Source: Patella vulgata
Lineage: Eukaryota; Mollusca; Gastropoda; Patellidae
Length of the DNA: 64,000 nucleotides
NCBI RefSeq assembly: GCF_932274485.2
Contig: NC_065879.2
Coordinates: 38,930,436 to 38,994,435, forward strand
Direction of reading: 5' to 3'
Shown here: in pieces, positions 30,988 to 43,589 of the stretch
Layout: the number at the start of each line of letters is the position of its first letter
How positions within the stretch are numbered: position 1 is the stretch's first letter
The notes under the pieces: model-generated
What the model saw: only the letters and a program-made list of their open reading frames with translations
Told to the model about the DNA's origin: nothing
Databases searched by the model: none
Translations under genes and position numbers: made by a program

Positions 30988-33900
30988 ATCAGTATAGTAC
31001 ATTCTTCATATCTATATTTTAGTGGTCTATCAGTCTCATTCCTTTAATCTGAAAAATCCACTTCATTCAAGAATCTGAAGTATAGAAAACTGATTGGTTC
31101 TGTTTTGTAAATAAAAGTCTTTATCTTTGCTAATTGTGCAAATGAATTTCAAAAAGTGCATTTTACAAAACACTGGATACATTAAGTGTTTTAAATGACA
31201 TCTACTTACTTTTCTATCGAACTTTGTTTCATAAATATTCATTTTCTACCTTATTCACTGCAAGTCAACCACCTTTAAGTTTTCATTTTATACTAATTAC
31301 AGTTTCACTGTCTACTTTAAAAAGTCAAGGTCAACGTAAATTCAATAACATTGATTAATTAACCTAAAATCAGCAGACGTTGGTCATTAAAAGAAAGATA
31401 ATCAGATTGATTCTAGAGAATTGAGATTAATTGTTGTTTGGTAGCTGTACACAATGCAGCAAACTACTAATTACCCAAAATGTGTAATTTGCAAGTATTG
31501 TTCTTAAGACCTATATTATCAAAGGAGAAAAATCACTTAGCAGGGGCATTTATATTTCTATATCTTCCTTTTATACATTAGACACACCTTTCTTCTACTA
31601 CTTGTTAATATACAAATCTGTTCAAACTAAGAGAATCAATAAGTCAATACATGTAACCATGATTGTGGCCAAGGATTTGTTTATAATGGTGAATCTTGAA
31701 GTTTGAACAAATGAATGAATCTACATCTATTTAAGCATTACATGTTGTATATAAAGCTGTTGATATCTAGATTTTCATGGCTTATAATAATCCATGCTGA
31801 AATATACTCAAAGTCAAATGTAACATGTAGTATAGAAAACAAAATATCAACAGTAGGTTATCTCATGGATTGGATTCAACTGAATCAAAAAGAAACCATC
31901 AAAGATTTGGGTGCAGTTAATAGGTGGTGCTGGCTTGTTTTGACGATATATCATTTACCAGTTAAATGGTGCTATTTATTTTGTATTAATTCAGACATTA
32001 ATGATGAAATTGACAATTAATGATTGTTGCATTATCATGGATGTCATAAAAATGGTAATAAAATAAGAAGTCAAATCATGTTGTACAACTGTTAAAACAA
32101 AATACAATATTATATTATTACAGAATGTGGTCCTGGTAATATTCATTACAATATAAAATTCATATCAATCAAAACAATACAGGCAACTGTCATACATGAT
32201 ATGATGATCATCTAAGCTACTAATATCAGCTAATGTTATACCAATTCTGTTTCTAAATTTTTCTTAACAATGAGTGCGGTGTGACGTCACTGACATTATA
32301 CCGGCACTGTAATTATATCATCTCTCTACACTATACCTAATATTACCATGAGGAATGATAGTATCAACTAAACTGTCATGACTATGTCACTTACTTTTTT
32401 TGAAAAACTTGAAATTGACAAAGATGATGTACATAAAAAAAAATTCAGAATAAACTTTATATTCTAATAAAACATTAGCTATAAATAGTATTCATGTTTT
32501 TGCTAAGAAATGTAAAGCAGGGATGGCCAAATTCAGAGTAGAGCATATGATTTGTATCAGGGGCGTGCTGGCAGGGAGTTTAGGAGGACGGTGTCCTCCC
32601 AGGTCCCCATTAAACAATAAGTCAACCCGTATAAGCGGGCCCCCCTGAGAGCTCTAATTTTCACGCGGAATCCCCTCAAAAAATTGAGAGTGCGCACGCG
32701 AAAAATCATACATACACCCCTCACTAATTTGAAAATTATGTAGTTTATTCTGTCTGTTAGTCAGGGGTCTTTATCATTAGGGTCTTTATCCTTGACCATT
32801 ATATAAATTTCTCATGTTGACACTTTATGTAGCTTTAAATTGTCAATATTCGTACTTTTCTCTTCATTATACGTATGTATATAAATTTTATTCCTTATTC
32901 AAATTTGCCGTTTTTCAAAAGTGCTCAATCAATCGGTGGTGCTGATAGCATAATTGCATTTCCTGCATATGTATATAAATTTTATTCCTTATTCAAATTT
33001 GCAACTTTTTCAAAAGTGCTCAATCAATCGGTGGTGCTGATAGCATAATTGCATTTCCTGCATTTTTGTGTTAGTATCATGTCTCATAGAGACTAAAGAT
33101 TCATACATGTATTCATGCCTCGATATGTATATGCAATTTATTATTTGGATAGAAATACATTGTATTAGCATTACATTAAGCAGACCTGTCATGAGTGTTT
33201 TGTGTAGTACAGTTGTATGTCTTATAGTCAAAATAGCAGCATAAATTTGGAAAATATGATACCTAGATTTCTCCCAGAAGTGCTTGCAAAATGCGTTTCC
33301 CGTTGTCAAATTTCAAAAATTTTCTGGGGGGAGAACCCTCCCAGACCCCTCTACCAAACCTATAACTATAGGTTTCACAACAGATGAACTGCATGATTTG
33401 TTTTCACCAGCATGCTAGAAGACTGCCTTTTCATAAATTCCATACAGGGCTTCTATTACTACTCATAGTGTAATACTGTTATTCAGCTAAGAAAACATAA
33501 ACAATACCAGTGGCGGTACCATTTTATAAACAGATACCAGTAGGCCTATTTTTAGGTAAAGAAAATTTTACATTTGAACATGTGTACTGGTTCCTTAGTT
33601 GATTTTTTCGGATATTGGAATTGGCAGTCATTTCCATGTGCGACCTTTGGGATTCTGAGAATGACACATTGGTTAGGTTTTTTTTATGGGGTTATCTGGA
33701 ATTGAATATTCAATAACAATTTAGTTGATTAAAACAGAAAAGCCATAAAAATATATATTCCACTCACTTGAATTTGTGGAGAAGATGACCCTTAAAAGCT
33801 GAAAACTGATTTCTGGACAAATAACATTGATGCTAAAGAAATTGGTCTAGATAATGGACAACACACACTATTAAATAAAGAACCAAAAGCTGATAGTTTG

Positions 33901-34080
33901 CAAACATTTTGGTTTTGGGCTACAATCTATTGTGTGAGGTTGAATTCGTAATCTAGATGAAATACTGTTTAACATCTTGACATTTGAGACGACATTTACG
34001 GTAGTCAAATGTATTACTAATTTTATGCTATCATTGCACACTTCTACAAACGCTTCTTTATAGCAAACTACCAAAATATG
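30988..34080. other. AT-rich DNA with a degraded transposon-like patch
   Basis: CAGGGGCGTGCTGGCAGGGA (32559) and GGGGGGAGAACCCTCCCAGA (33326) look like edges of an old hAT-type element. It encloses the 94-bp duplication, but no target duplication was found. The open frames at 31715 and 33010 have no recognisable motif. Confidence 0.45.
32875..33064 (+). repeat. 94-bp tandem duplication
   Basis: Two copies of ATGTATATAAATTTTATTCC ... CATAATTGCATTTCCTGCAT, 94 bp apart, differing by one or two bases near CAAATTTGC. Confidence 0.92.
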
Positions 34081-34460
34081 AAATTACTGAACTAAGTCAA
34101 GGTATTGACCATTGAAGCAATGAAACTATACACCAAGTTTCATCCCTCTCACTCAATTAGTCGTAGGGTTTAGTGTCTGCTTCCACCCCGGATGATATAA
34201 TAGTTTTATTATATTCAGCGTATGCATAGGGGTTTATCCTGTGGGAGGAAACTGGAGTACTCAGAGTAAGCCACATACACTCACACTTGGGATTGAAACC
34301 AGGATCCCAGTTAAACAACTACATCAAGTTTAACATCCTACCTGACTTAGAGTTATTGTGTTCCAAAAAGTGTGGAAGAGTAGGCCAGACAAGCGATGGA
34401 CAGATGAACCCATATCAATAGTGCCCTGTTTTCTTCCAAAGGCGGTGTGCAATATAAATA
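34081..34460 (+). repeat. Type E element relic
   Basis: Shares CAAGGTATTGACC, CTATACACCAAGTTT and the terminal ACAGATGAACCCATAT...TTTCTTCCAAAGGCG with the array at 19400-20745. Only one or two units remain, and a SINE-like insertion splits them. Confidence 0.65.
34165..34312. repeat. SINE-like insertion in a type E array relic
   Basis: CATAGGGGTTTATCCTGTGG and GAGGAAACTGGAGTACTCAG are similar to, but clearly diverged from, the SINE family 2 body. It ends GGGATTGAAACCAGGATCCC, which resembles a reverse B-box region. It interrupts the type E repeat at 34081-34460. Confidence 0.5.
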
Positions 34461-35334
34461 AAATGCCTTTGGCAGATTCCAATTCAGACAATAATAAATC
34501 ATGACTCAGATTTACATTCATAATTTAGAATGACTGATGAGATTTCAAAAAGCTTTTTGACTTGTGGACTTGTACTATCTAATGAAAGAATCAGTTAAAT
34601 AATATATGAAGCTCTATATTAAACAGTTGTTATTCATAGTTATTATTTTCCTTTAGTAGGTTATAATTATTTGTTTATACCTTTTTACATTTTTTTTCCA
34701 ATATGGTTGAATCCAGAAAAATAATTTATCACTCTGCTGGAACAATGCAAACCTCATGAGATATGTAGACCCATTACCGCTATAATATTTATTCTTTGAT
34801 CTAAATCAGGTTACTGTAATAGAATTTGCTTTCAAACAGGTGACTTTTAACTATTTATGGAAGTAACAAGGCCTGTACTACATAATACTTTAAAGCTTGT
34901 GTAATATCGAGATACTAATTAACATTTTAGACTATCTGCTTTTATTACTACTCTGCTAATAAACCTTCATAAAAAGTAAATCACTGATAAAATAGAAAAA
35001 CTCCATAATGTTAATGCCTTTTAATCAAAGAATGAACAGAACCTGAAAATGACCATGAATGACACTCATGAATGCTTACTGAAATTAAGAGCCTGCAGGC
35101 AAGACTCAGAACCATTAGAAACAGAATAGATTTGGTGATACGTCGGTAATATGTAAATGTGATATAGAACATCAGCCAAGAATATTAATTCGCAAACCAT
35201 AATACATGTAAATGGGAATAAATTGTATTAGAATGAGTCAAATTTTCAAACTAGAACTAGAATGCAGTAATGACGGGTTTCACCGGTGCCATGTCACCCA
35301 TGAACTGACGTCATTTCCTGTACCAATGGAAACA
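34461..35334. other. Non-coding, nothing recognised
   Basis: AT-rich, no repeats shared with the rest of the window were noticed. Confidence 0.55.
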
Positions 35335-35671
35335 TTAAACAGATTTCCACATAAGCATTGGACACATGTTATAAAATGGACGCAGGATTGAAGCAATAAA
35401 TCCAGCAATATCAGTTCCATTTATAAAATGAAGACTCGTCACAATGACATCACTTCCGTTATCAACAAAATATTTAAATTGGATTACAGAAATAACCACT
35501 TGCATGACAGACAAGAGCATCGCTAACGCTGCAATATACGTCCACAATCCAGCTTTGATTGATATGGTACTTTTTAAAATGAAGAGAATGAAATATGAAA
35601 TGGCTGTAATATGATCAGAGGCAAAGAAGGCTAGGTGTCGGGTTTGTTTTGCCAAATTTACAGACAAAATA
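35335..35671 (-). CDS. Possible 3' exon of a multi-pass membrane protein
   Basis: An open stretch of ~112 codons from a TTGTTAG acceptor to a TAA. It has hydrophobic segments around ITAISYFILFILKSTISI, WTYIAALAMLLSVMQVVISV and IAGFIASILRPFYNM, and an NGT glycosylation site between the last two. This spacing resembles the last two helices of a four-helix membrane protein. I do not recognise the family. It would lie within, and on the same strand as, DGK intron 1. No upstream exon was found; a type C element starts just right of it. Chance cannot be excluded. Confidence 0.33.
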
Positions 35672-35683
35672 CTAACAATAAAG

Positions 35684-36138
35684 TGGGTGCGACACTGCCC
35701 CAGGAGGTCGGGGCAAGCATCAAAATAAATAGTTGCTGTCTTTATGGTATAAGGAATAAATATGTAGGCAAAACACAGACACACAAATTGAAAATGGGCG
35801 TGGCTCTGCCCCTGGGGGTTGGGCATGCACCCCAAACGATAGGGATGTTCCTTAGGGTACAAAGAATAAGTATGCAAAGTTTCAATATGATATGTTAAGG
35901 AATGCGGCCTGTAGATGACAAACAAAGAAATTCAAAGAATGGGCGTGGCTCTGCCCCTGGGGGTAGGGCATGCACCAAAAACAATAGGGATCATCCTTGG
36001 GGTATAATGAATAAGTATGTAAAGTTTGCAGATGATCACTTAAGAATTGTGGCCTGTAGGCGACACACAAGACACACACACAAGGACAGGGGCGACGGCA
36101 ATCTACGTCCACATTATGAATGTGGACGTATAAAAATT
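35684..36138 (+). mobile_element. Helentron-like element, type C core, copy 1
   Basis: Units with GTGGCTCTGCCCCTGGGGGT spaced ~143-147 bp (35796, 35939), a short ACACACAC run, GGACAGGGGCGACGGCAATC, then the hairpin (CGTCCACATT/AATGTGGACG) and TATAAAAATT. No distinct 5' end was recognised. Confidence 0.78.
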
Positions 36139-36245
36139 AGATATCCTGGGTAAAACGGGTTGGTAACATTGACCACATCAAATTCCTTTGGAAATTAATC
36201 CCTAATATTGTACAACTATTTGCCTTGTACAGTTTTTGACCTGTT

Positions 36246-36983
36246 GATTGTAGCATCTAATAACTAGAAATGGGCGTGGCTCTGCCCCTGGGGGTCGGGC
36301 ATGCACCAAAAACAATAGGGATCTTCCTTGGGGTATAAGGAATAAGTATACCAAGTTTGAAGAAAATCCAGTAAGAATTGCGCCCTGTAGGCGACACAAA
36401 GACACACGAAAAGAAAATGGGAAATGGGCGTGGCTCTGCCCCTGGGGGTTGGGCATGTACCCCAAACGATAGGGATGTTCCTTAGGGTACAAAGAATGTG
36501 TATGCAAGATTATAAGTTAAGAAATGTGGCCTGTAGACGACAAACAAACAAATACTAGAAATGGGCGTGGCTCTGCCCCTGGGGGTCGGGCATGCACCAA
36601 AAACAATAGGGATCTTCCTTGGGGTATAAGGAATAAGTATACCAAGTTTGAAGAAAATCCAGTAAGAATTGCGCCCTGTAGGCGACACAAAGACACACGA
36701 AAAGAAAATGGGCGTGGCTCTGCCCCTGGGGGTTGGGCATGCACCCCAAACGATAGGAATGTTCCTTAGGGTACAAAGAATGTGTATGCAAAGTTTCAAG
36801 ATTATTAGTTAAGAAATGTGGCCTGTAGACGACAAACAAACAAATACTAGAAATGGGCGTGGCTCTGCCCCGGGGGGTCGGGCATGCACCAAAAACAATA
36901 GGGATCTTCCTTGGGGTATAAGGAATAAGTATACCAAGTTTGAAGAAAATCCATGAAGAATTGCGCCCTGTAGGCGAACCACA

Positions 36984-37045
<62 letters not shown>

Positions 37046-37099
37046 GACAGGGGCGACGGCATAATACGTTCACATTATGAATGTGGACGTATAAAAATT
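36246..37099 (+). mobile_element. Helentron-like element, type C core, copy 2
   Basis: Five units starting ATGGGCGTGGCTCTGCCCC near 36269, 36424, 36561, 36707 and 36854 (spacings 137-155). An (AC)n tract follows at 36981-37046, then GACAGGGGCGACGGCATAAT, the hairpin and GTATAAAAATT. Five open frames on the minus strand here are translations of the repeat. Confidence 0.82.
36981..37046 (+). repeat. (AC)n microsatellite
   Basis: ACACAC run with three CATA interruptions, at the usual place for a microsatellite between core repeats and 3' hairpin in this element group. Confidence 0.95.
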
Positions 37100-37159
37100 G
37101 ATTAAAATTTGAACAGAATTAACCCTTTATTAAAGCCTTATTAAAGTGCGGAAAATCTA

Positions 37160-37478
37160 AAAGGGTCATCCTAACAAAATTGGTTATTTCCCGGCAAGGG
37201 AAGATTGAAATCAAATATCATAATTTTATACTTATAACGAATATCACATACTTCAAACAAATATTTCTTTTGGTGGCTAAAAATACAGTATTTGACAAAA
37301 TTACATTACTTCCAGTGATAATGAATATGTTAAATTAGCTTTATGAAATCATAAATGGCATTAGGCATCACATGGTGAAAATTTTATTAAAATCAGATAA
37401 TAATTGACAGTTTTTGGACCAAAAAACATGAAAAGTGACTTGTAGAATATCGTCTATTTCCTGTAACTGAACAAGTTA
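37160..37478 (+). repeat. AT-rich dispersed repeat, left part
   Basis: Shares TTTGACAAAATTACATTACT, GGCATTAGGCATCACATGGT and AAACATGAAAAGTGA with 39140-39370. The two are separated by the type B element, so they may be one repeat split by its insertion or two tandem units. Confidence 0.6.
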
Positions 37479-39053
37479 ACCAGCGGCTGCCAGGCAGGCT
37501 ACGCCCACATTTTGCAAAAGATGAATATAGAACAAGCTAAAAACAAATACTTATTTTTGGTACAATCTGGGGCCATAATCCAGAAAGTTATGGTCTGAAA
37601 TATCAAAAGGGATTGAGATGTTTGGAATATAATAAAGATATGTTTTAAGTTTCATCAAAATCGGATAAAAATTGTGACCTCAAGAGGGTCCATAACCTTA
37701 GTATTACACACTTATAAGTAATACACAATTTGCAAAGAGTGGCCATTTTGTTGGGTAGTTTCATTTCGATTTTCCTGAAATTCAAATTCCACCTTATGGT
37801 GGAATGGTGATATATATCTAAACAGTTTTTAAAATCGGAAAAAAAATTGTGACCTCTAGAGAATCCACAAGCTAAATATGCGATTTTTCGACCAATCATG
37901 GGCCATAATCCAGCAAGTTACGTTTGGATATGTGTGATTATCAAAATGAATCAAGACCTTTATGATAAAAACATATATTTAAAGTTTCATCCAAATCCGA
38001 TAAAAACTGTGGCCTTTACAGGGTCCACAACCTTGATATACCATATTTTTACACTATTTGCGTACAAGGGGCAGCCATTATGTCTGTCAGTTTTAGTCCA
38101 ATTTTCACAACCTTGATATACCAGATGTTTACACTATTTACGTCCAAGGGGCAGCCATTTTGTCCGACAGTTTTGGTTTGATTTTTATGAAATTCGAACT
38201 CAACCATCATTAGGGTGTAACGGTGATATACTAAAACGTTTTTTTAAATCAGATAAAAATTGTGACAACCTAAAAAGCAATTTCTCGTAAAATCAAGGCT
38301 CATAATTCAGGAAGGTACAATCCAATATGCGCGAATCTCGAAAGGAACCAAGATCTTTGGGATATAAACATGCATTCCAAGTTTCATCAAAATCGGATGA
38401 AAATTGGGACCTCTAGAGGGTCCACAACCTATTTTTACACCATTTGCGTACAAGGGACGGCCATTTTGTCCGCAGTTTTGTATGATTTTCACAATATTCG
38501 AACTCATCCATCATTAGGGTGTAACGGTGATATACTAAAACATTTTTTTAAATTGGATAAAAATTTGGACCTCTAGAGGGACCACAAGCTAAAACGCGAT
38601 TTTTCGTACAATCGAACTCAACCATCATTAGTGTATAACTGTGATATATTCACACATTTTCTTTTAAATTGGATAAAAATTGTGACCTCTATAGGGACCA
38701 CAAGCTCAAAACGCGATTTCCGTACAATCAAGGGCCATAATTCAGCAAGTTACGATCCGATATGCGCGAATATCGAAAGGAACCAAGATCTTTGGGGTAT
38801 AAAAATGCATTTCAAGTTTCATCAAAATCGGATCAAAAATGTTACCTCTAGAGTGTCCACAAGCTAAAAACGTGATTTTCCATACAATCAGGGGCCATAA
38901 TCCATGAAGATGTGCTCCAATACATGCCAATATCGAAAGGAACTGAGATCTTTGGGAGATAGACCTATATTGGAAGTTCCGTTAAAATTGGATAAAAATT
39001 GTGACCTGTAGACAATATACATCCACATGAAAATGTGGGCGTATAAAAACCAT
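37479..39053 (+). mobile_element. Helentron-like element, type B core, full length
   Basis: 5' end CCAGCGGCTGCCAGGCAGGC then TACGCCCACATTTTGC. The core is at least six units of the GGGCCATAATNCAG...TCATCAAAATCGGATAAAAA type; the cleanest adjacent pair is 161 bp apart (38727, 38888). The 3' end is GACAATATACATCCACATGA, hairpin, GTGGGCGTATAAAAACC. It splits a separate AT-rich repeat that continues on both sides (37160-37478, 39140-39370). Confidence 0.85.
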
Positions 39054-39139
39054 TTGGTGACATCTATATGACCGTATGAATTTTATTGATATGTTGATTT
39101 AAACCAAAAGTCAAAATTTTGAATATATTCTTAGTTGAA

Positions 39140-39720
39140 AAAAATTTGATTTAAAAGGATAAAAATATAGTTTTTGACAAAATGGCATCATTTCTGGTGA
39201 CAGTGAAAATCTTAAATTGGTTTCACCTAATCAAAAGTGACATTAGGCATCCAATGGTGTCACTTTTATTATAATCAAATAACAATTGATTCTTTTACAG
39301 GCAAAATAACATGAAAAGTGATTCATGCAAAATTGGCTATTTCTCGGCAACTGCTCATATTACAAACTAATTTTCACATACATTGTCTTTGTATGGATTA
39401 ATGCTACAATTTTATGACAGTTGCGAAGAAATATTTTAAAATATGAAAAGCCTGAATGGGTTGTATATAGCTCATTTTTTCACCTTTTTTCACCTTTAAA
39501 TCGAAATGGCACAAAAACAAAACCGAAATTCAAAAAACTGAGTTCGAATTTTTTTGCGCCTTTTATAGGAGCATTATTTATCTTGATCTATCAGATTTGC
39601 AAAAATTTACATTTCCAACTCGTCAAAATTAGAGTTTTTAGCAAAATTGCATCACATCCAGTGCCATTAGAAAACATTACCGGTATAAAAAAAATTGAGA
39701 ATTTGCACCATGGAGCATAT
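39140..39720 (+). repeat. AT-rich dispersed repeat, right part
   Basis: Contains TTTGACAAAATGGCATCATT, GACATTAGGCATCCAATGGT and AACATGAAAAGTGATTCATG. A further diverged piece (GCAAAATTGCATCACATCCA, 39641) suggests another unit. Confidence 0.5.
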
Positions 39721-41261
39721 GAACTTTGTTTTATACAAATCCAGCAATAAATAATGAATCTAGAACCGATAAACTGAATTAGCCAACAGCGACCAAGAAA
39801 AATTAAAATTATTGAAGACAAAAAATGTTCACATTTTTGCTCAAATCAGACAACCCTTTAACCCTGGTAAAATGCCATAAAAACTATTCATCAACAAAAA
39901 AAAGTTTTTTGTCAAAATTTGGCGCCTAATATTTCCGAAGATTTGCAAAAATCTTAAGAACCATAGGTATGTGCCTTGCTCTGGCTTAGTCAAAATGTAT
40001 CAAATGTTAAATTCTGGCGATTAATGGTAATATTATTGAAATATTTCAAAAAAACAACAACTTAGGTGATTTCGGACATTTTGCATTGTAGCAGAACGTT
40101 AGAAATAGCTTTAAAATTTAAGTCAAACCAACTTTCCTCAGTTAAACCGAAGACATCGAATCGATCCGACAAGTAATTTCTGAGATATGCTCAAATGAAA
40201 AAATAAGAAGAAGAAGAATCTGAACAAAACTAATAGTGTTTCAAACAAACTATGCAGTGTGAAACCCTAATTAATAAAGAATTGATCAACGTAATTCATT
40301 ATTTCATTATTCCTAACTAGTACTCCTGTATAATTAATAGTAATACTAATTGATTACTGTCACAAAATGTCCAATTCATGAACATTTTCTGATTTTGAAA
40401 ACAACTGAAAGATAAGGGATCTTCTGGGAAATTAAAATATTGATCTTTCTTAATTTATATATCTGTATGTGCGAAAAGTAAGAGCAAAATTACGGCTGAA
40501 TTTGTTATCATAATCAATCAATAAAAAGTCATGTTTATTTGCTGTATTTCATGTTACAAAACTAGACATTTCTCTATTCAATTTATGGTAAAACAAAAAA
40601 ATAATTAAATATGGGAGGAATAAAATAAGCAAATGAATAATAGACAAATTCTTAAATACCCTAGCCTTATCTGCATCGTTAATGTGAGTTATATAAGGAT
40701 TTAATCAAAAAGTTTGGATACATCTGAATATAAATGGGAATGACCTTCGTCTAATCAATCCTGAGGGATACATGAAAAGGATTTATATAACTTCATAAAT
40801 AATCTTGAAAGGTAAGGTTCAGTCAGAATCACTGTTAGTTTTGTTGTATCTGTCTGTCTGTACTACATCTGCATCAACAAACCTAAATCGTCACTATTAT
40901 TCAGGGCCTATTTTAAGGTTTTATTGACGAAAAACGGTTTCCAGAGATGGAGGCTTCTAGCGGGGAGGGGAGGGGGGTATGGTCACCACTTGGGTTCCGA
41001 CAAAATTTCCAAAAATTGATAGGCTCAATTTAGCTTCTTCCATAACCTTTATCAGATCTACTGTGTCAGAATTTACCTTTTGAAATCGTGACCAATTAGC
41101 CGTGACCAAAATAAAGGCTTGCCAGAAGTGGAATATAAGCTTTTGGAATTATCACCATGCTTCCAATCTTAAAAACAAACAAGCGTTTGCCATGCATGAT
41201 ACACTAAGATTTTGTAATAGATGAACAGGGAACAGTGAAAATCGCTAGGGCTCATCCTATG
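39721..41261. other. Non-coding, nothing recognised
   Basis: AT-rich intronic DNA; a G-rich patch near 40960-40980. Confidence 0.55.
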
Positions 41262-41480
41262 AAACTGTACCATCTATCACGTTTACAAGGTTTTTATGAA
41301 AAGTAGAGTTACTCGAGAAAAGAAGGTCACAACACTGAATATCGATAATGGTTTATCGCCTCATGATGCCAATGCTTCACACCAAATTTGAAAAGAAACA
41401 TGGTTTAAACTGTAGCCTCTAATGGTTTAATAGGGCGTTCGACAAAGGGGCAAAACTCCAGGACAGGAATGATTATTGCC
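41262..41480 (+). repeat. Type D core repeat fragment
   Basis: CTATCACGTTTACAAGGTTT, AACACTGAATATCGATAATG and CTTCACACCAAATTTGAAAA match type D units at 8.1 kb. About 1.5 units. Confidence 0.6.
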
Positions 41481-41927
41481 CAAATTGAAACTTTCTGTCT
41501 ATTTATTTCTCAGAGCACGGTTTTCGCTCATCATGGTACGGACGTGCTCCAAAGCACGGTGAAATAGGCTCTGCTTTTGATATATATTATACATATATAA
41601 CCAGAAATGTCTTTTGCTTTTCAGCAATATCAGATACACTGCATGTGTTCAAAGCCAGAATTTTGGAGAAGATGTCACTTCCCTTGTGATGTGAAACAGA
41701 ATATATGTGCATATTGAGGTGCATCATGAACTATCCTGTTACAAACTAATGAACACCCCACTCCGATAAGTGCTTACTTGATGGTTTTTCTTGGAATGAT
41801 TATAAGTATTCCAAAACTATCTAAGCCAAATATTAAATCAAACAATGATAATTTTATGTTGTTGTTGAACATGCAGAAACAGAAACTGTTGCGAAGTGAT
41901 AATTTTTTCAAACAGGATCTACAGAAA

Positions 41928-41995
41928 CTCAGTGGGTAGGGCACTAGCTCCAGGCTCATAACCAAGAGCAAGAGGTCCCTCGCCCCCCTTTCTCC
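41928..41995 (+). repeat. tRNA-like relic
   Basis: ACTCAGTGGGTAGGGCACTA, then GGCTCATAACC, resembles the D arm and anticodon arm (CAT anticodon) of a tRNA-Met or tRNA-derived SINE head. The T arm is poorly preserved, so this is not a functional tRNA gene. Confidence 0.35.
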
Positions 41996-42339
41996 GAAGC
42001 CAATGATTCAATGACAGAGAAATTTATTTTCAGAATTTTAGGTGACAAGGAAACAATTAGGTCCTGTATATATGTGCGCATGTGTAAGAAGGTCAACCTT
42101 CAAATGTTTCATTAGAAACCTTCAAATGTTTTATTAGAATTTGTTCTTCTAAGTATTAAACATGCTTTTAGAAAAGGACTACTGGATGTGCAGTTGAAAT
42201 GTAGTATTTGGAATGACCATAACCTGGATATTTACTGACACACCTAAATCAACAGCCATTAACAATTTTGCTTCATAGTGAAATGTAGGAACATGAATTA
42301 AGAATCAAAATCAGTAACGTGTGTTTTTACTTCTTGTAG

Positions 42340-42455
42340 TCACATATGCCTTGCAACATCACCACATGGGAGGAGATCAGCCTCTGAATGGTTGCTTGTG
42401 GGATCCTTTTCAACTCTTCCAGTGACTCTAGTACTCATGCCCTCTTACATTAACA
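42340..42455 (-). pseudogene. Tc1-like transposase C-terminal scrap
   Basis: Read on the minus strand: LEELKRIPQATIQRLISSHV, matching the EEW..IPQATIQRLI.SM segment of Tc1 transposases. No other part is recognisable. Confidence 0.5.
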
Positions 42456-43589
42456 CAATGGCAACATTCTTGGTATACAGGTGTCAACCTAAGTAAACCA
42501 TTGCTTCTCCCACAGAATTATAGAGGTTGTACTCCCCTAGCTTAAAGGCTCAATACCACTCTTGTTGTAACTGAATAATATGTCCCAATCTTTATTCTGG
42601 TCAATAAGTTGCACTATTTTACAATATTCCAATTAATTGATGATACAAATTTCATCTTAACACACCTAATTTAAAAAATTGGAAAAATTCAACTAAATGA
42701 TTTGAAAAGCCCGACGTAAAGCTTTTTAAATGTGACTTGGATTTAAAAATATTTTTGAACCCTCTGGACAAGTAAAATAGGATTTAATGGATAATTTACA
42801 CAACAGTTAGGACATTAACACATCTAGTACTTAGAATAAGGCTATTTTTTATTTTCTGGATCTGTCAAGCCAGCAAGAGTGTTATTGTCCCTTTAATACC
42901 TGATGTCTTCACCATAAAATCATTTTTTTAACATGCATTTAAACTGGTCTGTGGTGTACCATTCTCATGTGTTATCATTATGACCTGATATTGATACATT
43001 CAACATTACAAAATTAAAGTCTACTAATTATCAATCAAGATTAACAATTATCCACCTATAAATTAAATGATGCATTTTCATTGTTTCTCAGTATATTACA
43101 ATTAGTATACACCTGTTTTTAACAAGGTTTTGCTTTATATATATATACCATTCCTTGTCTATAGGTATCTAAGGAACCTGGTAATAAAACTGGCATAACT
43201 ACTGTTTACCTGGACTCATGAGTATCAATTATTGCCCAAAGTTATAGATTAATTCCAATACAGAAATTTGAAAATGAGCATAAAAGCAAAAATGTAGGTT
43301 CAGGGAGGCTTTAAAGCTGGAATTGACATTTCTAACTTTTAAGCCAGATGTGCATTAAAATGAGAATTGTACATGTCAAGCCTGAATTAGTAATTGACAT
43401 GATTTCAATAAAAATGTGTTAATCAATCAATGCTCTGGCAAAATTCATCTCCTTGACTATACAGTTTCATCTAAATCAGGGTTATTCAAATCTGATTGTA
43501 AGCAAAGTCTAAGACATTTTTGCCAAGCAATTGCTGAGATATAGATGTTTTAACTTTAAATGGTTTTTAAGGAGTGAAGGTACCGGTAA
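42456..43589. other. Non-coding, nothing recognised
   Basis: AT-rich intronic DNA with short TATATA runs near 43140. Confidence 0.55.

Noticed and set aside
32559-33360. Complete hAT element between CAGGGGCGTGCTGG and CCTCCCAGACCCCT
   Set aside because: The right tip does not mirror the left and no 8-bp target duplication could be found, so only a degraded patch is reported.
36202-37073. Several overlapping minus-strand open frames of 70-170 codons with repeated LYPKEHPYRLG and CMPNPQGQSHAHF phrases
   Set aside because: They are translations of the type C ~146-bp repeat and its (AC)n tract; the repetition follows the DNA unit and all frames are similarly open.
41928-41995. Functional tRNA-Met gene
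   Set aside because: The anticodon-arm resemblance is real but the T arm and acceptor stem do not pair; more likely a SINE or tRNA relic.
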